Shown here piece by piece: positions 1-8,660 of a stretch of 64,000 bases of DNA (its first letter is position 1; the number at the start of each line of letters is the position of its first letter). The notes under the pieces are model-generated. The model saw nothing but the letters and a program-made list of their open reading frames with translations. It had not been told where the DNA came from and did no database searches. Made by a program: the position numbers and the translations under genes. Origin of the DNA: Terriglobus aquaticus (GTDB lineage: Bacteria; Acidobacteriota; Terriglobia; Terriglobales; Acidobacteriaceae); assembly GCF_025685415.1 (NCBI RefSeq), contig NZ_JAGSYB010000001.1:434001-498000 (forward strand), read 5' to 3'.

Positions 1-70
1 AGGTGTCGCCTTCCTACCACCTTTGTGTCGCGTTCTAACCCACTCGCTTCCAGGCGGGAAACAGGTGCGT

Positions 71-781
71 CTAAACCTGATCCACCAGCTTGTGCGAGAT
101 GGCAAACAGTGCCAACTCCAAGCGCGTGGAAACGCCGGTCTTGTCGAACGTGTTCGACAGGTGGCGCTTCACCGTCTCTTCCGAGATGTTGAACTGCTTC
201 GCGATGTCCTTGTTTGAGCAGCCCTCGACGATGCTCTGCACCACTTCCAACTCGCGCGGCGTCAGGCCATAGGTCTTCTTCTCGGGAACAGCGGCCGCCT
301 TCTGCATCAGGCCGTGCAGCGCCTGCAGCAGATTCATCACGCGCTCGCCGCCAATCCAGTAATCGCCGCTGTACACCGCGCGAATGGCCTCCGACAGATC
401 GCCTGCGACCGAGTCCTTCAGCACAATGCCGCGGGCGCCGATCTGCAGCGCCTCAATCACCTGCTGGGTAGAGATGGTGCTGGTCAGCAGAATGATCTTG
501 ATGCGCGGAGACTTGCCCATGATGGCGCGCATCGCTTCCAAGCCGGGCAGCCGTGGCATCTGCACGTCCAGCAGCAGGATGTCCGGTTCGTGCTCGAGGG
601 CCTGAGTGATGGCTTCATCGCCATCGTTTGCTTCGCTGATCACCTCAAAGGCGGGATCCTGCTGAAGCATGTTCTTTACGCCGAATCGCACCACCGGATG
701 GTCGTCCGCAACGATCAGGCGGATTGTGCCGGTGGGGCCGCTGCTTAGATCATTTTTTGCGCTGGTCAGTACGTTGGCCAC
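71..781 (-). CDS. NarL/FixJ-type DNA-binding response regulator
   Basis: Cytoplasmic two-component response regulator of about 236 residues. Residues ~20-140 form a receiver domain, with the acidic pair in VADDHPV, the phospho-acceptor Asp in LLLDVQMP and the conserved Lys in VLKDS. Residues ~170-232 form a LuxR-type helix-turn-helix (TPRELEVV, then SEETVKRHLSN). I place the start at the GTG at 781 because GGAG lies 9 nt upstream; a TTG at 811 would add ten residues without a clear ribosome site. It lies 50 nt downstream of the REC-Hpt gene on the same strand, so the two probably act in one phosphorelay. The sensor kinase is not in the window and the target genes are unknown. Confidence 0.93.
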   Translation of the reverse strand: MANVLTSAKNDLSSGPTGTIRLIVADDHPVVRFGVKNMLQQDPAFEVISEANDGDEAITQALEHEPDILLLDVQMPRLPGLEAMRAIMGKSPRIKIILLTSTISTQQVIEALQIGARGIVLKDSVAGDLSEAIRAVYSGDYWIGGERVMNLLQALHGLMQKAAAVPEKKTYGLTPRELEVVQSIVEGCSNKDIAKQFNISEETVKRHLSNTFDKTGVSTRLELALFAISHKLVDQV

Positions 782-831
782 GTGCGTCTTCTCCGGGGGG
801 CTGTAACACAATCGAGCCTGTGTACGTTCGC

Positions 832-1596
832 CTAAATTGGGAACAATGTTTCCAGCATAAGGCGAATCTCTTCACACGCAAGGTACATCTGTCGCACTGT
901 TTCGTCCAATGAACCTCCGGAGGACACCACGGGTGTAGTTTCTGCAATTGCGGCAAGGGCGGCCAGGCGTTGAGCGCCGATCATGCCGGCAGAACCTTTC
1001 AGCGCGTGAGCCTCCTTGCGGAAGGTACCGTCGTCGCCCTGGCTGAGACTCGTCTGCAGTCGTTTCAGCCGATCGCCCGCGTCCGCCAAGGCAAAGGCAT
1101 ACAGGTCTTTGGCTCGCGCGCCCATCTGCTGTTCGAGCTTCAACAGGGTTGCCGGCGCGATCACGGCGAGATCGTTTTCTTCTCGCGTCGTGGACGCGCC
1201 TGATTGCGCCATCCCCACTCTGCGCGAGCCGCTTGAAGCGCCGGCTCGCCATTGCTCCCACGCCGCACGCACGTCCGCTGGCGCCAATGGTTTCTGCAGG
1301 ACGACATCGTACGCCACTCGCTCTGCCGCACTCGCTTCAGACGCGGACATGGCGAAGCGGCCGGCATTCGGTGCTACCTCTCGGAGTGCATCCGCAAGCG
1401 GCGCCCCTTGGATGCCAGGCAGGCGCAGGTCACACAGGATCAGGTCCGGAGCAGTCTCGCCCTTGCCCAACATCTGCAGAGCTATCTCACCGCTCTCGGC
1501 CGCGCTTACCTCCCAGCCGTCCAACTCCAGCAGCAAGGTCAGCACCTCGCGCGTCGTTGCGTCATCTTCCACCAGTAGCAATGGCTCACGGTTCAC
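832..1596 (-). CDS. Receiver-Hpt phosphorelay protein
   Basis: Two signalling domains and no output domain. The N-terminal receiver has VEDD near residue 10, the phospho-acceptor Asp56 in LILCDLRLP and the Lys in LQKPL. The C-terminal half is a histidine phosphotransfer domain with the phospho-His near residue 197 in EAHALKGSAGMIGA. A protein of this kind passes phosphate between a hybrid kinase and a final regulator, and the NarL-type gene directly downstream is the obvious acceptor (inference). The start is uncertain: the GTG at 1596 precedes the receiver fold by a few residues but has no clear ribosome site, and a TTG at 1647 is the alternative. It is divergent from the DUF3999 gene. Confidence 0.88.
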   Translation of the reverse strand: MNREPLLLVEDDATTREVLTLLLELDGWEVSAAESGEIALQMLGKGETAPDLILCDLRLPGIQGAPLADALREVAPNAGRFAMSASEASAAERVAYDVVLQKPLAPADVRAAWEQWRAGASSGSRRVGMAQSGASTTREENDLAVIAPATLLKLEQQMGARAKDLYAFALADAGDRLKRLQTSLSQGDDGTFRKEAHALKGSAGMIGAQRLAALAAIAETTPVVSSGGSLDETVRQMYLACEEIRLMLETLFPI

Positions 1597-1671
1597 CCCA
1601 GAACTGTAACGCTGCGGATGCCTATCTTGAAACAGAAGCCGCTGCAACGGTGTCTACTGGGACAACACGGG

Positions 1672-2604
1672 ATGTCCGCCACTCTCATCGCCGCGCTGCT
1701 GTTGACCCCTCCCGGCAAACCGGCCGGCGGCTTTCGTTGGCAACGCATCATCACGCCGCCGCGCGGAGTCGAAACACAGCAGGCGTGCGTTGTGCTGGAC
1801 GCCGCGACCTTTGCGAATGTCGCACCGGCTCTGCGAGATCTGCGCCTGTTTCAGGACGGCACCGAGCTGCCCTACGTCATCGAAGAGAGTTACGACGAGC
1901 GTGCCCTGAACAGCGGTGTTACGTCGGACGACGATCGTTCCGAATATGAGCCGGTCGCCCGGAGCGAGATGTCCGGGCGCATGCCGGGCGGGGCCCCTGG
2001 GAACGGAGACCTTTCACCTTGGGGACACGGCCGCGATGGATACGGTGCCCGCCTGCTCGTTCCGCCCCATGTGCCGATCGAGCGCATCCGGATCGAGCCA
2101 GAGCTGAATGAGTCTCGCCACCTCCAGGTGTTCGGACGGACCTTCGGGGACGGCAAGGTGGAACAGGAGCAGCATGACCTTCCTGCCGGTCAGACTTCGT
2201 ACGCGTTTACCCTGGGTGCGAACCTGCAGCATGAAGCCGAAGTGACCGTCACGGACACCACGCCGGGGCCTCGTAGCGAGAGCGTCATTCTGGAAATGCG
2301 CAAGCGGTCCTTGTGCTACCAGCCGCGTTCCGCTTCGCCTCTGGTGCTCTACCTTGGTGGCGGCCAGGGCATCTCCGCGAAGACGTATGGCCTTGCGAAC
2401 GGCTTCTCCGTCTCCGCCAACCGGCCCTATGCGACCATGGGCCCGCTGGAGCCCAATCCTGACGTGGACCATCCAGCCCAGCACGCGGTGTCACGCCTGC
2501 TCATCGCTATCGGTGTGCTCGGCGCAACGCTGCTGCTTACGCTGTGGATCGGTCTGGAGCTTATCCGCAAAGACAGGGGCCGCCCGACGGCGGCCCACTC
2601 ATAA
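1672..2604 (+). CDS. DUF3999-like exported membrane-anchored protein
   Basis: About 310 residues. A hydrophobic N-terminus (SATLIAALLL) looks like a signal sequence. The main body is a beta-rich extracytoplasmic region containing FRWQR near its start and an LRDLRLFQDGTELPYVIEES segment typical of DUF3999 proteins, and there is one C-terminal transmembrane helix (LLIAIGVLGATLLLTLWIG). I use the ATG at 1672 because it sits at the signal-like sequence; an in-frame ATG at 1618 would overlap the possible TTG start of the divergent gene. The biochemical role of the family is unknown. It converges on ftsK with about 15 nt between the stop codons. Family assignment is from remembered motif similarity. 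Confidence 0.75.
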   Translation: MSATLIAALLLTPPGKPAGGFRWQRIITPPRGVETQQACVVLDAATFANVAPALRDLRLFQDGTELPYVIEESYDERALNSGVTSDDDRSEYEPVARSEMSGRMPGGAPGNGDLSPWGHGRDGYGARLLVPPHVPIERIRIEPELNESRHLQVFGRTFGDGKVEQEQHDLPAGQTSYAFTLGANLQHEAEVTVTDTTPGPRSESVILEMRKRSLCYQPRSASPLVLYLGGGQGISAKTYGLANGFSVSANRPYATMGPLEPNPDVDHPAQHAVSRLLIAIGVLGATLLLTLWIGLELIRKDRGRPTAAHS

Positions 2605-2619
2605 GCGAAGCTCCAGCGT

Positions 2620-5307
2620 CTACCGCAGCGCCTCGTCCACCTCGCGATAAAAGTCCGGCCGCTTCAGGATCTCGCGCGGCTTCGAACCATCTGCCGGACC
2701 TACCAGACCATCGCGCTCCATCAGATCGATCAGGTGGGCGGCGCGGCCGTATCCAATGCGGAGCCGGCGTTGCAACAGGGAAGTGCTTGCCTTGCCGAAC
2801 TCGAAGATCAGGCGAACGGCATCGTCGAACAACTCGTCGCCGTCATCCTCGCCCGGCTCCATGCCGTCGCGCCCGGCCTTCTCATCCTTCGGACCTTCCA
2901 GGAAGCCCTCCACGTACTCCGCCTCGCCCTGACCTTTCCAGAACGAGACCACGTCGCTGATCTCCTTTTCCGTCACAAACGGTGCGTGCACACGCTGCAG
3001 TCGCGACGTTCCCGGCGGCAGGAAGAGCATATCGCCGCGACCCAGCAGGCTCTCTGCACCGTTCGAGTCGATGATCGTGCGCGAGTCCACCTTGGTCGCC
3101 AGGCGGAAGCTCATGCGCGTCGGCACGTTGGCCTTGATGAGGCCGGTGATCACGTCCACGCTGGGCCGCTGCGTTGCCAGGACCAGGTGAATACCGACCG
3201 CGCGCGCCATCTGCGCCAGCCGCGTGATCGACTCTTCCACGTTGGCCTTGTCCAGCATCATCAGGTCGGCCAGCTCATCGATGATGATCATGATGTACGG
3301 CAGAGGCTCCTGCTCTTCGCCGTCTTCGTTGAAGAGCTGACCGCCGTTCTCAAATAGCTTGTTGTACTGGTCCAGGTTGCGCACGTGCCGGGACGCGAGC
3401 AGCTTGAGCCGGCGCTCCATCTCGCGCACAGCGTTGCGCAGCGCGTTCGCCGCCAGCTTCGGTTCCGTGATGATCGGTGTGAACAGGTGTGGAATGCCCT
3501 CGTACATGCCGAGTTCCACGCGCTTGGGATCGACCAGGATCATGCGCACCTGCTCCGGCGTCGCCTTGAACAGAACGCTCATGATCATGGCGTTGATCGC
3601 CACCGACTTACCCGACCCGGTCGAGCCCGCAATCAACACGTGCGGCATGGCGGCCAGGTTCGCCGTGACGATGCGGCCGTTGATGTCCTTGCCCATCGCC
3701 ATTTCGACCTTGCTCTTCGAGTTGGCAAAGCCTTCGCTCTCGACCACGTCACGGAGCCAGATGGTTTCGCGCTCGTGGTTCGGCACCTGAATGCCCACGG
3801 TCGACTTACCGGCCATGCGCTCGATCAGGATCGACTCGGCGGCCATGGCGAGGCACAGGTCATCCGCCAGTCCAGTCACGCGCGAGTACTTTACGCCGGC
3901 GTCGGGGCGGAACTCAAACGTCGTCACAACCGGACCAGGATTGATTTGCGTCACCTGACCGTCCACGCCAAACTCGCCGCACTTCTCCACCAGCACGCGG
4001 GCTTCTTCGCGCAGGGCGTCTTCGCGGATCGCGGCATGCTCCTCGTTGCGGTAGAGCAGGGAACTAGGCGGCAACTGGTATCCGCGCACGCTCTTCGCGG
4101 TCATCTGCACGGGCTGCAGGTTTTCATCGGCCCGACGCCCAAACGAGATGCTCTGCTCCGCGGGCGGTTCCGGTGCCGGTTCGGCCGCAGCAACCGGCTT
4201 GCGCGGAGCGGGAAAGGGCACCACCTCTGCTCGCGGACTCGCCGCCGTCTTGGGCTCGGCAGCTCTGGGAGATTGCAGCCAATCGAACGGTGATTCGGCG
4301 TGGAGTTCGGGCTCGGGCGCATTCCAGTCTTCGAAGCCAGCCTGGGCGGGCACCTCCGGAAACTCGGCCAACTCGGCTTCCAACTGCGAGTCGGCAGCCT
4401 GCTGCAGATGCGCGGGCAGGGGAGCAAACTCCGGCTCGGGGCCGGCGTCCACATCCGTGCGCGGCATTTGCGAAAAGAGGCTTCGCGACACCGGCAGCGC
4501 CTCTGCCACCGCTGCTCGGTCAGCCCGGATGCCTTTCCGCCAGAAGCCCCACTTGGCAAACAGACCGCCCAGCAGCGACCCATTCTCTGCCGCGCGACGC
4601 GCAGCCTCGGCCTTCTGCTCGGCGGCCTGCTGCTTGGCAAACTCGCGCTCGCGGCGGGTCTCCAATTGGTCCGCTTCCGCGTCGGACTGGCGATCGCGCC
4701 AAGTCTGCCAACGGTTCCGCAGGCGGCTCACCACGCCGACCCGCTCGGTCGCCCACTCCTGCGCCGTGTTGAACATGAAGGTGGTCGACAGGTACGCGGC
4801 GATGGCGACCAGTAACCCAGCAACCACGCAGGCTCCGGGATATGCCACGACCAGCAGCAACAGGTGGGCGAGGACGGCACCGACCACACCACCCACTGGC
4901 AGCGCGCCTTTGTACCGCAACCCTCCGGGCAAGAGTGCCAGTGCCACCGGTGCCGCCAGCATCCACAACACCAGCCCCAGCGTCCGCGCCAGCGGCGATC
5001 CCTGCGCGCGCGAACGAATCCAGCAAACGCCTAGACGGATCACCAGCAGCGGCAGGGCAAACGCGGCCACGCCCAGGATCTGCAGCAGGGCATCGCTCAG
5101 GCTGGCGCCCAGCCGCCCCACCCAATTGCTCACGTGCGGCGCTCCCGCCGCGCTGGCGGCCGCCAGCGTGTTGAGGGACGGGTCGCCCGGATGGTAGCTG
5201 ACCAGCGCCAGCAGAAGGAGCACGCCCGTGACCAGCACGGCCATGCCAAGCACCTCATTCACGCGGCGGTGTCGGGTGGGTGTGCTCTCCAGTCGGAGTG
5301 GTCGCAT
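2620..5307 (-). CDS. ftsK: DNA translocase FtsK/SpoIIIE
   Basis: Septum-anchored ATPase that pumps chromosomal DNA toward dif and supports dimer resolution at division. The ~895-residue protein has about four N-terminal transmembrane helices (from MAVLVTGVLLLLALVSY), a charged and Pro/Ala-rich linker to ~residue 410, then the RecA-like motor with Walker A GSTGSGKS (~555) and Walker B IIIDELADL (~675). A winged-helix gamma domain ends the protein (FGKASTSLLQRRLRIGYGRA), the module that reads KOPS sequences. The ATG at 5307 is preceded by GGAGG 11 nt upstream; a GTG at 5433 would add 42 low-complexity residues. Length is normal for the family. Confidence 0.97.
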   Translation of the reverse strand: MRPLRLESTPTRHRRVNEVLGMAVLVTGVLLLLALVSYHPGDPSLNTLAAASAAGAPHVSNWVGRLGASLSDALLQILGVAAFALPLLVIRLGVCWIRSRAQGSPLARTLGLVLWMLAAPVALALLPGGLRYKGALPVGGVVGAVLAHLLLLVVAYPGACVVAGLLVAIAAYLSTTFMFNTAQEWATERVGVVSRLRNRWQTWRDRQSDAEADQLETRREREFAKQQAAEQKAEAARRAAENGSLLGGLFAKWGFWRKGIRADRAAVAEALPVSRSLFSQMPRTDVDAGPEPEFAPLPAHLQQAADSQLEAELAEFPEVPAQAGFEDWNAPEPELHAESPFDWLQSPRAAEPKTAASPRAEVVPFPAPRKPVAAAEPAPEPPAEQSISFGRRADENLQPVQMTAKSVRGYQLPPSSLLYRNEEHAAIREDALREEARVLVEKCGEFGVDGQVTQINPGPVVTTFEFRPDAGVKYSRVTGLADDLCLAMAAESILIERMAGKSTVGIQVPNHERETIWLRDVVESEGFANSKSKVEMAMGKDINGRIVTANLAAMPHVLIAGSTGSGKSVAINAMIMSVLFKATPEQVRMILVDPKRVELGMYEGIPHLFTPIITEPKLAANALRNAVREMERRLKLLASRHVRNLDQYNKLFENGGQLFNEDGEEQEPLPYIMIIIDELADLMMLDKANVEESITRLAQMARAVGIHLVLATQRPSVDVITGLIKANVPTRMSFRLATKVDSRTIIDSNGAESLLGRGDMLFLPPGTSRLQRVHAPFVTEKEISDVVSFWKGQGEAEYVEGFLEGPKDEKAGRDGMEPGEDDGDELFDDAVRLIFEFGKASTSLLQRRLRIGYGRAAHLIDLMERDGLVGPADGSKPREILKRPDFYREVDEALR

Positions 5308-5706
5308 CGCTTGGGGTTCCTCCATCAGACACGCAGCCGCTGACCCATCCCGGCGCCAGACAGAAAACGCATCATGACTCAATTCTCGCCGGAGAAGAAG
5401 TGGCGAAGGAGGTGAAACTTCAAGGGGAATCACGCGAGCAACCCGTTCCCGCGCACCTGCTTCCTATGCTCCAGAACACGCCCGGCAGGCCCAGAGCCGC
5501 GGGTCCTTAGAAAAGCGAGACAGGGCAAGCGGGCGCGGGTTTTCGCGATTTCCTCCGCTTGTCGCCGGCAAAGGAGAATCGCGTCAGCCGGCGGACTGCT
5601 TGTCCTGATCGCCCACCCGCAGTACCGAGACACACGAGTTCACACGAATTTGTTGCAGCGGTTTGCGCTGCAAAGCCGGCAGATGCCGGAACAGAAAGGA
5701 AGCACC
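5308..5706. other. Intergenic region upstream of ftsK and of the PA2169-type gene, with an inverted repeat
   Basis: About 400 bp with no supportable gene. It must hold the divergent promoters for ftsK (minus) and the PA2169-type gene (plus). A perfect 8-bp inverted repeat with a 5-nt spacer (TTGCAGCG / CGCTGCAA) lies at 5653-5673, 33 nt before the downstream ATG, so it could be an operator or a leader hairpin. Just upstream is a near-perfect direct repeat, ACACGAGTT then ACACGAATT. I could not assign a clear -35/-10 pair. Confidence 0.45.
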
Positions 5707-6159
5707 ATGGCTGAGTTGCTGAAGGAAACCGAAGATACCCTCCGTGGCCTGATCAAGGTTCTGATTGATAGCCAGGCAGGGTTTCAGGATGTGGGTGAGC
5801 ACATCCAGGACGACACGCTGAAGAAGTTCTTCCTCGCGGAAAGCCTGAAGCGCGCCTCGTTCCGCGGCGACCTGGAAGATGTGCTTCACAAAGAAGGTGT
5901 GAAGGACGTAAAGGAGTCCGGCACCGTTGCCGGTTCCATCCACCGCGGCTGGGGCGATCTGAAGGCCAAGCTGGGTGGCGGCGACCACACCCTGCTCGAA
6001 ACTGCTGAGAGCGGCGAAGACACCATCAAGAAGGCATACGCCGAGGCGCTCAAGCTTGAGCTGCCGCTGCCGGTGCACCAGCTACTCAGCACTCAAGCCG
6101 CGCACATTCAGACCTCGCACGACTACGTGAAGGCCGCGCGCGACAGCCGCAAGTCGTAA
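5707..6159 (+). CDS. PA2169-family four-helix-bundle protein (DUF2383-like)
   Basis: 150 residues, almost entirely helical and charged, without signal peptide or membrane segment. It has the ferritin-like pattern of the PA2169/DUF2383 family: an opening helix with KETEDTLRGLIKVLIDSQ, a QDVGEHI segment, and a closing helix after LPVHQLLSTQAAHIQTSHD. The family's function is not established; members are often stress-associated. The ATG at 5707 has AAGGA nearby upstream. It is monocistronic: a strong terminator follows and ftsK is divergent. Recognition rests on motif memory, and the fold call is firmer than any role. Confidence 0.85.
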   Translation: MAELLKETEDTLRGLIKVLIDSQAGFQDVGEHIQDDTLKKFFLAESLKRASFRGDLEDVLHKEGVKDVKESGTVAGSIHRGWGDLKAKLGGGDHTLLETAESGEDTIKKAYAEALKLELPLPVHQLLSTQAAHIQTSHDYVKAARDSRKS

Positions 6160-6274
6160 GAGGAGGCGCGCCGGGGCAGCAGCCTCGGCTCCCTTCGCCT
6201 ATCAGGGTTCCCCGGCCGCAACGGAGTCGGGAACAACCTCCGCACCGGACCGCTTGAAGCGCGGTTTCTGCGGA

Positions 6275-6306
6275 AGAAAGCCCCGCCCGCGGCGGGGCTT
6301 TCTTTA
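6275..6306 (+). terminator. Rho-independent terminator after the PA2169-type gene
   Basis: A perfect 13-bp stem (AGAAAGCCCCGCC / GGCGGGGCTTTCT) with a 3-nt CGC loop, followed by a short T-rich run. It lies about 115 nt downstream of the stop codon and before the DoxX-like gene. Confidence 0.85.
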
Positions 6307-6339
6307 TTAGCCTAGCTAAGCTCCTGCCCGAGACCCACC

Positions 6340-6720
6340 ATGCCGCAGTCCAAACTCGCTCGCGCCGGGCTCTATGTGCAGTCCGCGTTCTACTTTGTGG
6401 CAGGCGGCCTTCACCTTTGGCGACCTCGCTTATACCTGGCGATCATGCCAGATCATTACAGCCATCCGGTCGCCTGGGTCGCCGCTACGGGAGTGGCCGA
6501 GATCGCCGGAGCCATCGGCCTGCTGCTGCCCGCGACACGGCGAGCCGCCGCAATCGGCATCATACTCATGCTGGTCGGCTATTTCGACGTTCACATTTTT
6601 ATGCTGCAGCACGCCGGAGACCGATTCGCGAGCATCCCGCACTGGGCCCTGATCGTCCGGCTTCCGCTGCAACTCGTTCTGATTGCCTGGGCAGCGGCGT
6701 ATGCTCGCCGGTCCCGCTGA
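6340..6720 (+). CDS. DoxX-like small membrane protein
   Basis: 126 residues with four predicted transmembrane helices, containing SAFYFVAGGLHLWRP, GVAEIAGAIGLLLPATRRAAA and LIVRLPLQLVLIAWAAAYA. The pattern of a GAxGLLLP turn followed by a short arginine-containing loop matches the DoxX superfamily of inner-membrane proteins, whose substrates are mostly unknown. It begins about 34 nt after the preceding terminator and ends 6 nt before the stop of the convergent uppP gene. No strong ribosome site is visible. No specific function can be assigned. Confidence 0.75.
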   Translation: MPQSKLARAGLYVQSAFYFVAGGLHLWRPRLYLAIMPDHYSHPVAWVAATGVAEIAGAIGLLLPATRRAAAIGIILMLVGYFDVHIFMLQHAGDRFASIPHWALIVRLPLQLVLIAWAAAYARRSR

Positions 6721-6726
6721 CCAGGC

Positions 6727-7599
6727 CTACAGCCGGTGCTCGTGCAACAAGAACAGCAACACCGCTCCCAGCAGAATGCGATATACCGCAAACACGGTGA
6801 AGCCGCGCCTCCGCACCCAATTCAGGAACCACGCCACTACGACGTAGGCCACGATGAAGGAGACGGCAGTGCCGATAATCAGCACCAGCCAGCGCTCCGG
6901 ACCCATGGTCAAGGGCGCCAGCGCCTCGGCTCCGACCTCGTGCGAAGGATGCAACGCCTTCAGTAGGGCGTAGCCGGTCGCCACAATCATGGTCGGAATG
7001 GAGAGCAGAAACGAGAACTCGAGCGCCGTCGCTCGATCTGTGCCGGCAAGCTGCGCCGCCGCGATGGTGCTCATGGATCGCGACGTTCCCGGGATCACCG
7101 CGCTTAATACCTGGCAGAGACCGATCCAGATCGACTGGCCCAGCGTCATCTCTTCCACGTGTGTTGTCCGCGGTTCCCGCCGCGCCGCCCACGCATCTAC
7201 GGCCCACATAATCACGCCGCCCACCAGCAACGCCAGCGCGATCACCGTCAGGTCTTCCAGGTTCTTGCCGACGACCTTGGTCAGCAGCTTCGCCGGAATG
7301 GCGGTGCAGACAAACGCGACAGTCACCAATGTCAGCGGATGCGTAAGCCACGTCTTCTCTCCGCGCTCACCCTGTGGAAAGGTGCGGAAGAACCGCACGA
7401 TGCGGCCCAGGAACAGCAGCATCAGCGCAAGAATGGCGCCCAACTGGATCACGATCGTGTACATCTTCCAGTACGGGTCGTCCAGCGGCACGTGCAGCAA
7501 CGCCTCAGTGATGCGCAGGTGCGCCGTGGAACTCACGGGCAGGAATTCGGTCAGGCCTTCAACAATGCCCAGAACCACAGACAGCAGATACTCGTTCAA
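6727..7599 (-). CDS. uppP: Undecaprenyl-diphosphate phosphatase
   Basis: Integral membrane enzyme that dephosphorylates undecaprenyl diphosphate, recycling the lipid carrier of peptidoglycan and other glycans and giving intrinsic bacitracin tolerance. The 290-residue protein carries both family signatures: EGLTEFLPVSSTAHL near the N-terminus and PGTSRSMSTIAAAQLAG in the second half, with about seven to eight hydrophobic helices. The start is TTG at 7599, with GGAG about 6 nt upstream; the open frame continues upstream but that stretch is arginine-rich and does not look coding. It follows the SH3-like periplasmic protein gene on the same strand. Confidence 0.95.
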   Translation of the reverse strand: MNEYLLSVVLGIVEGLTEFLPVSSTAHLRITEALLHVPLDDPYWKMYTIVIQLGAILALMLLFLGRIVRFFRTFPQGERGEKTWLTHPLTLVTVAFVCTAIPAKLLTKVVGKNLEDLTVIALALLVGGVIMWAVDAWAARREPRTTHVEEMTLGQSIWIGLCQVLSAVIPGTSRSMSTIAAAQLAGTDRATALEFSFLLSIPTMIVATGYALLKALHPSHEVGAEALAPLTMGPERWLVLIIGTAVSFIVAYVVVAWFLNWVRRRGFTVFAVYRILLGAVLLFLLHEHRL

Positions 7600-7655
7600 G
7601 CGTGCTCCACAGCAAACGGGATCGGGTCCGGCTGCGCGAGCGACGCACCCCCGAT

Positions 7656-8645
7656 CTAGTCGCGGTCTGTGCCGTAAATCGCGATGCCTTGCTCCACCCT
7701 GTATACCAGAGCCTGCGCGCGTGCCGTGTAGTCGCTTGCCGGGAACTTCGCCAGCATCTGGTCGCGCAAGGCATGCGCATGCTGCGCGGCGGCGTCGGCC
7801 CTCTTGGTGTTGTCCTCCGCGCCGTACATGGTTACCAGAACCCCTTGGCGATACGCCGCGTTCCAAAGCGCCTCGGCCGTTTTCGGCCCGTCCGGGTAAG
7901 CATTAGCGTACTTCTCGTACACCTCGCTCTCCAGCGCCGGGCACTTTGGCAGACCCTGCCAGTCTCCGCACAGTTTCGCGTCCAGCAGATCGAACGCGGC
8001 CAGCGCCGCATACTTTGTGCCCGCCTGCTGCTTGACTACCTTGCGCAGCGCGTCCTGGTACAGCTTGGGCCGGTTGTTCGGGTCTGGATCGCGGTAGCTC
8101 GGCAGCGTGCGCGCGTCGAACTTCTCCTCCTGCCAGCGAATGTCGGCGGAGCGCCAAGCGCTTTCGCCAGCCAATGGGGAGCTGGGGAAGTACTCCGCCA
8201 CGCGGCGGTACAGCAGGTGCGCGGAGCCGGCGGCGATCTTCGGAGCATGGGGCTCCGCGGCATCTGCTTCCGCACTCGCCGCAGCACCATACAGCAGCCG
8301 GTCGCCGTTCGGCGTTGCCGTGCTCACCACGCCCTTGTTGCGGATCCAGCCTGACCGCGGCACTGCATTCTCGTTCTCCGCAAACTCCGGCTCGTCGTCC
8401 GTGTTCTTTTCCTCCACGTCGGTATTAGCAAATACTTTGACCCACGGACCCGAACGGCTCACGATGACCACCTCGTGGCCTGGCGTTACTTCGCTCACCT
8501 TTTGCGAGTTTGCGTCCGCATCCACATACACGATGGCCGTGTGCAGCACCGTCGCGCGCTCTCCAGCGTGCTGGTTGGGCGATTGCGCCGCCGCAAACGT
8601 GGTAGGAAGCAGGAAGGCGACACTCAAGCAGGCGAAAAGACGCAT
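7656..8645 (-). CDS. Secreted protein with SH3-like and helical-repeat regions
   Basis: 329 residues starting with a clear signal peptide (MRLFACLSVAFLLPTTFAAAQ). Residues ~30-110 look like a bacterial SH3 fold (VYVDADANSQKVSEVTPG, then GPWVKVFAN and RSGWIRNKG). The rest is helical with spaced Ala/Tyr patterns (AHLLYRRVAEYFPSSPLAGESAWRSA; VYEKYANAYPDGPKTAEALWNAA), resembling tetratricopeptide or BamD-type repeats. Such a layout suits a periplasmic scaffold that binds peptidoglycan or proteins, but no enzymatic motif is visible. It lies between threonine dehydratase (15 nt upstream) and uppP on the same strand. Confidence 0.72.
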   Translation of the reverse strand: MRLFACLSVAFLLPTTFAAAQSPNQHAGERATVLHTAIVYVDADANSQKVSEVTPGHEVVIVSRSGPWVKVFANTDVEEKNTDDEPEFAENENAVPRSGWIRNKGVVSTATPNGDRLLYGAAASAEADAAEPHAPKIAAGSAHLLYRRVAEYFPSSPLAGESAWRSADIRWQEEKFDARTLPSYRDPDPNNRPKLYQDALRKVVKQQAGTKYAALAAFDLLDAKLCGDWQGLPKCPALESEVYEKYANAYPDGPKTAEALWNAAYRQGVLVTMYGAEDNTKRADAAAQHAHALRDQMLAKFPASDYTARAQALVYRVEQGIAIYGTDRD

Positions 8646-8660
8646 ACACGAGGTTAGACG

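Noticed and set aside
1-70. A gene fragment at the left edge
   Set aside because: The 70 bases left of the NarL-type stop codon show no open frame with coding character.
6727-7866. N-terminally extended UppP from 7866
   Set aside because: The extra ~89 residues are Arg/Gly-rich and antisense-like, overlap the SH3-like gene, and a TTG at 7599 has a good ribosome site.
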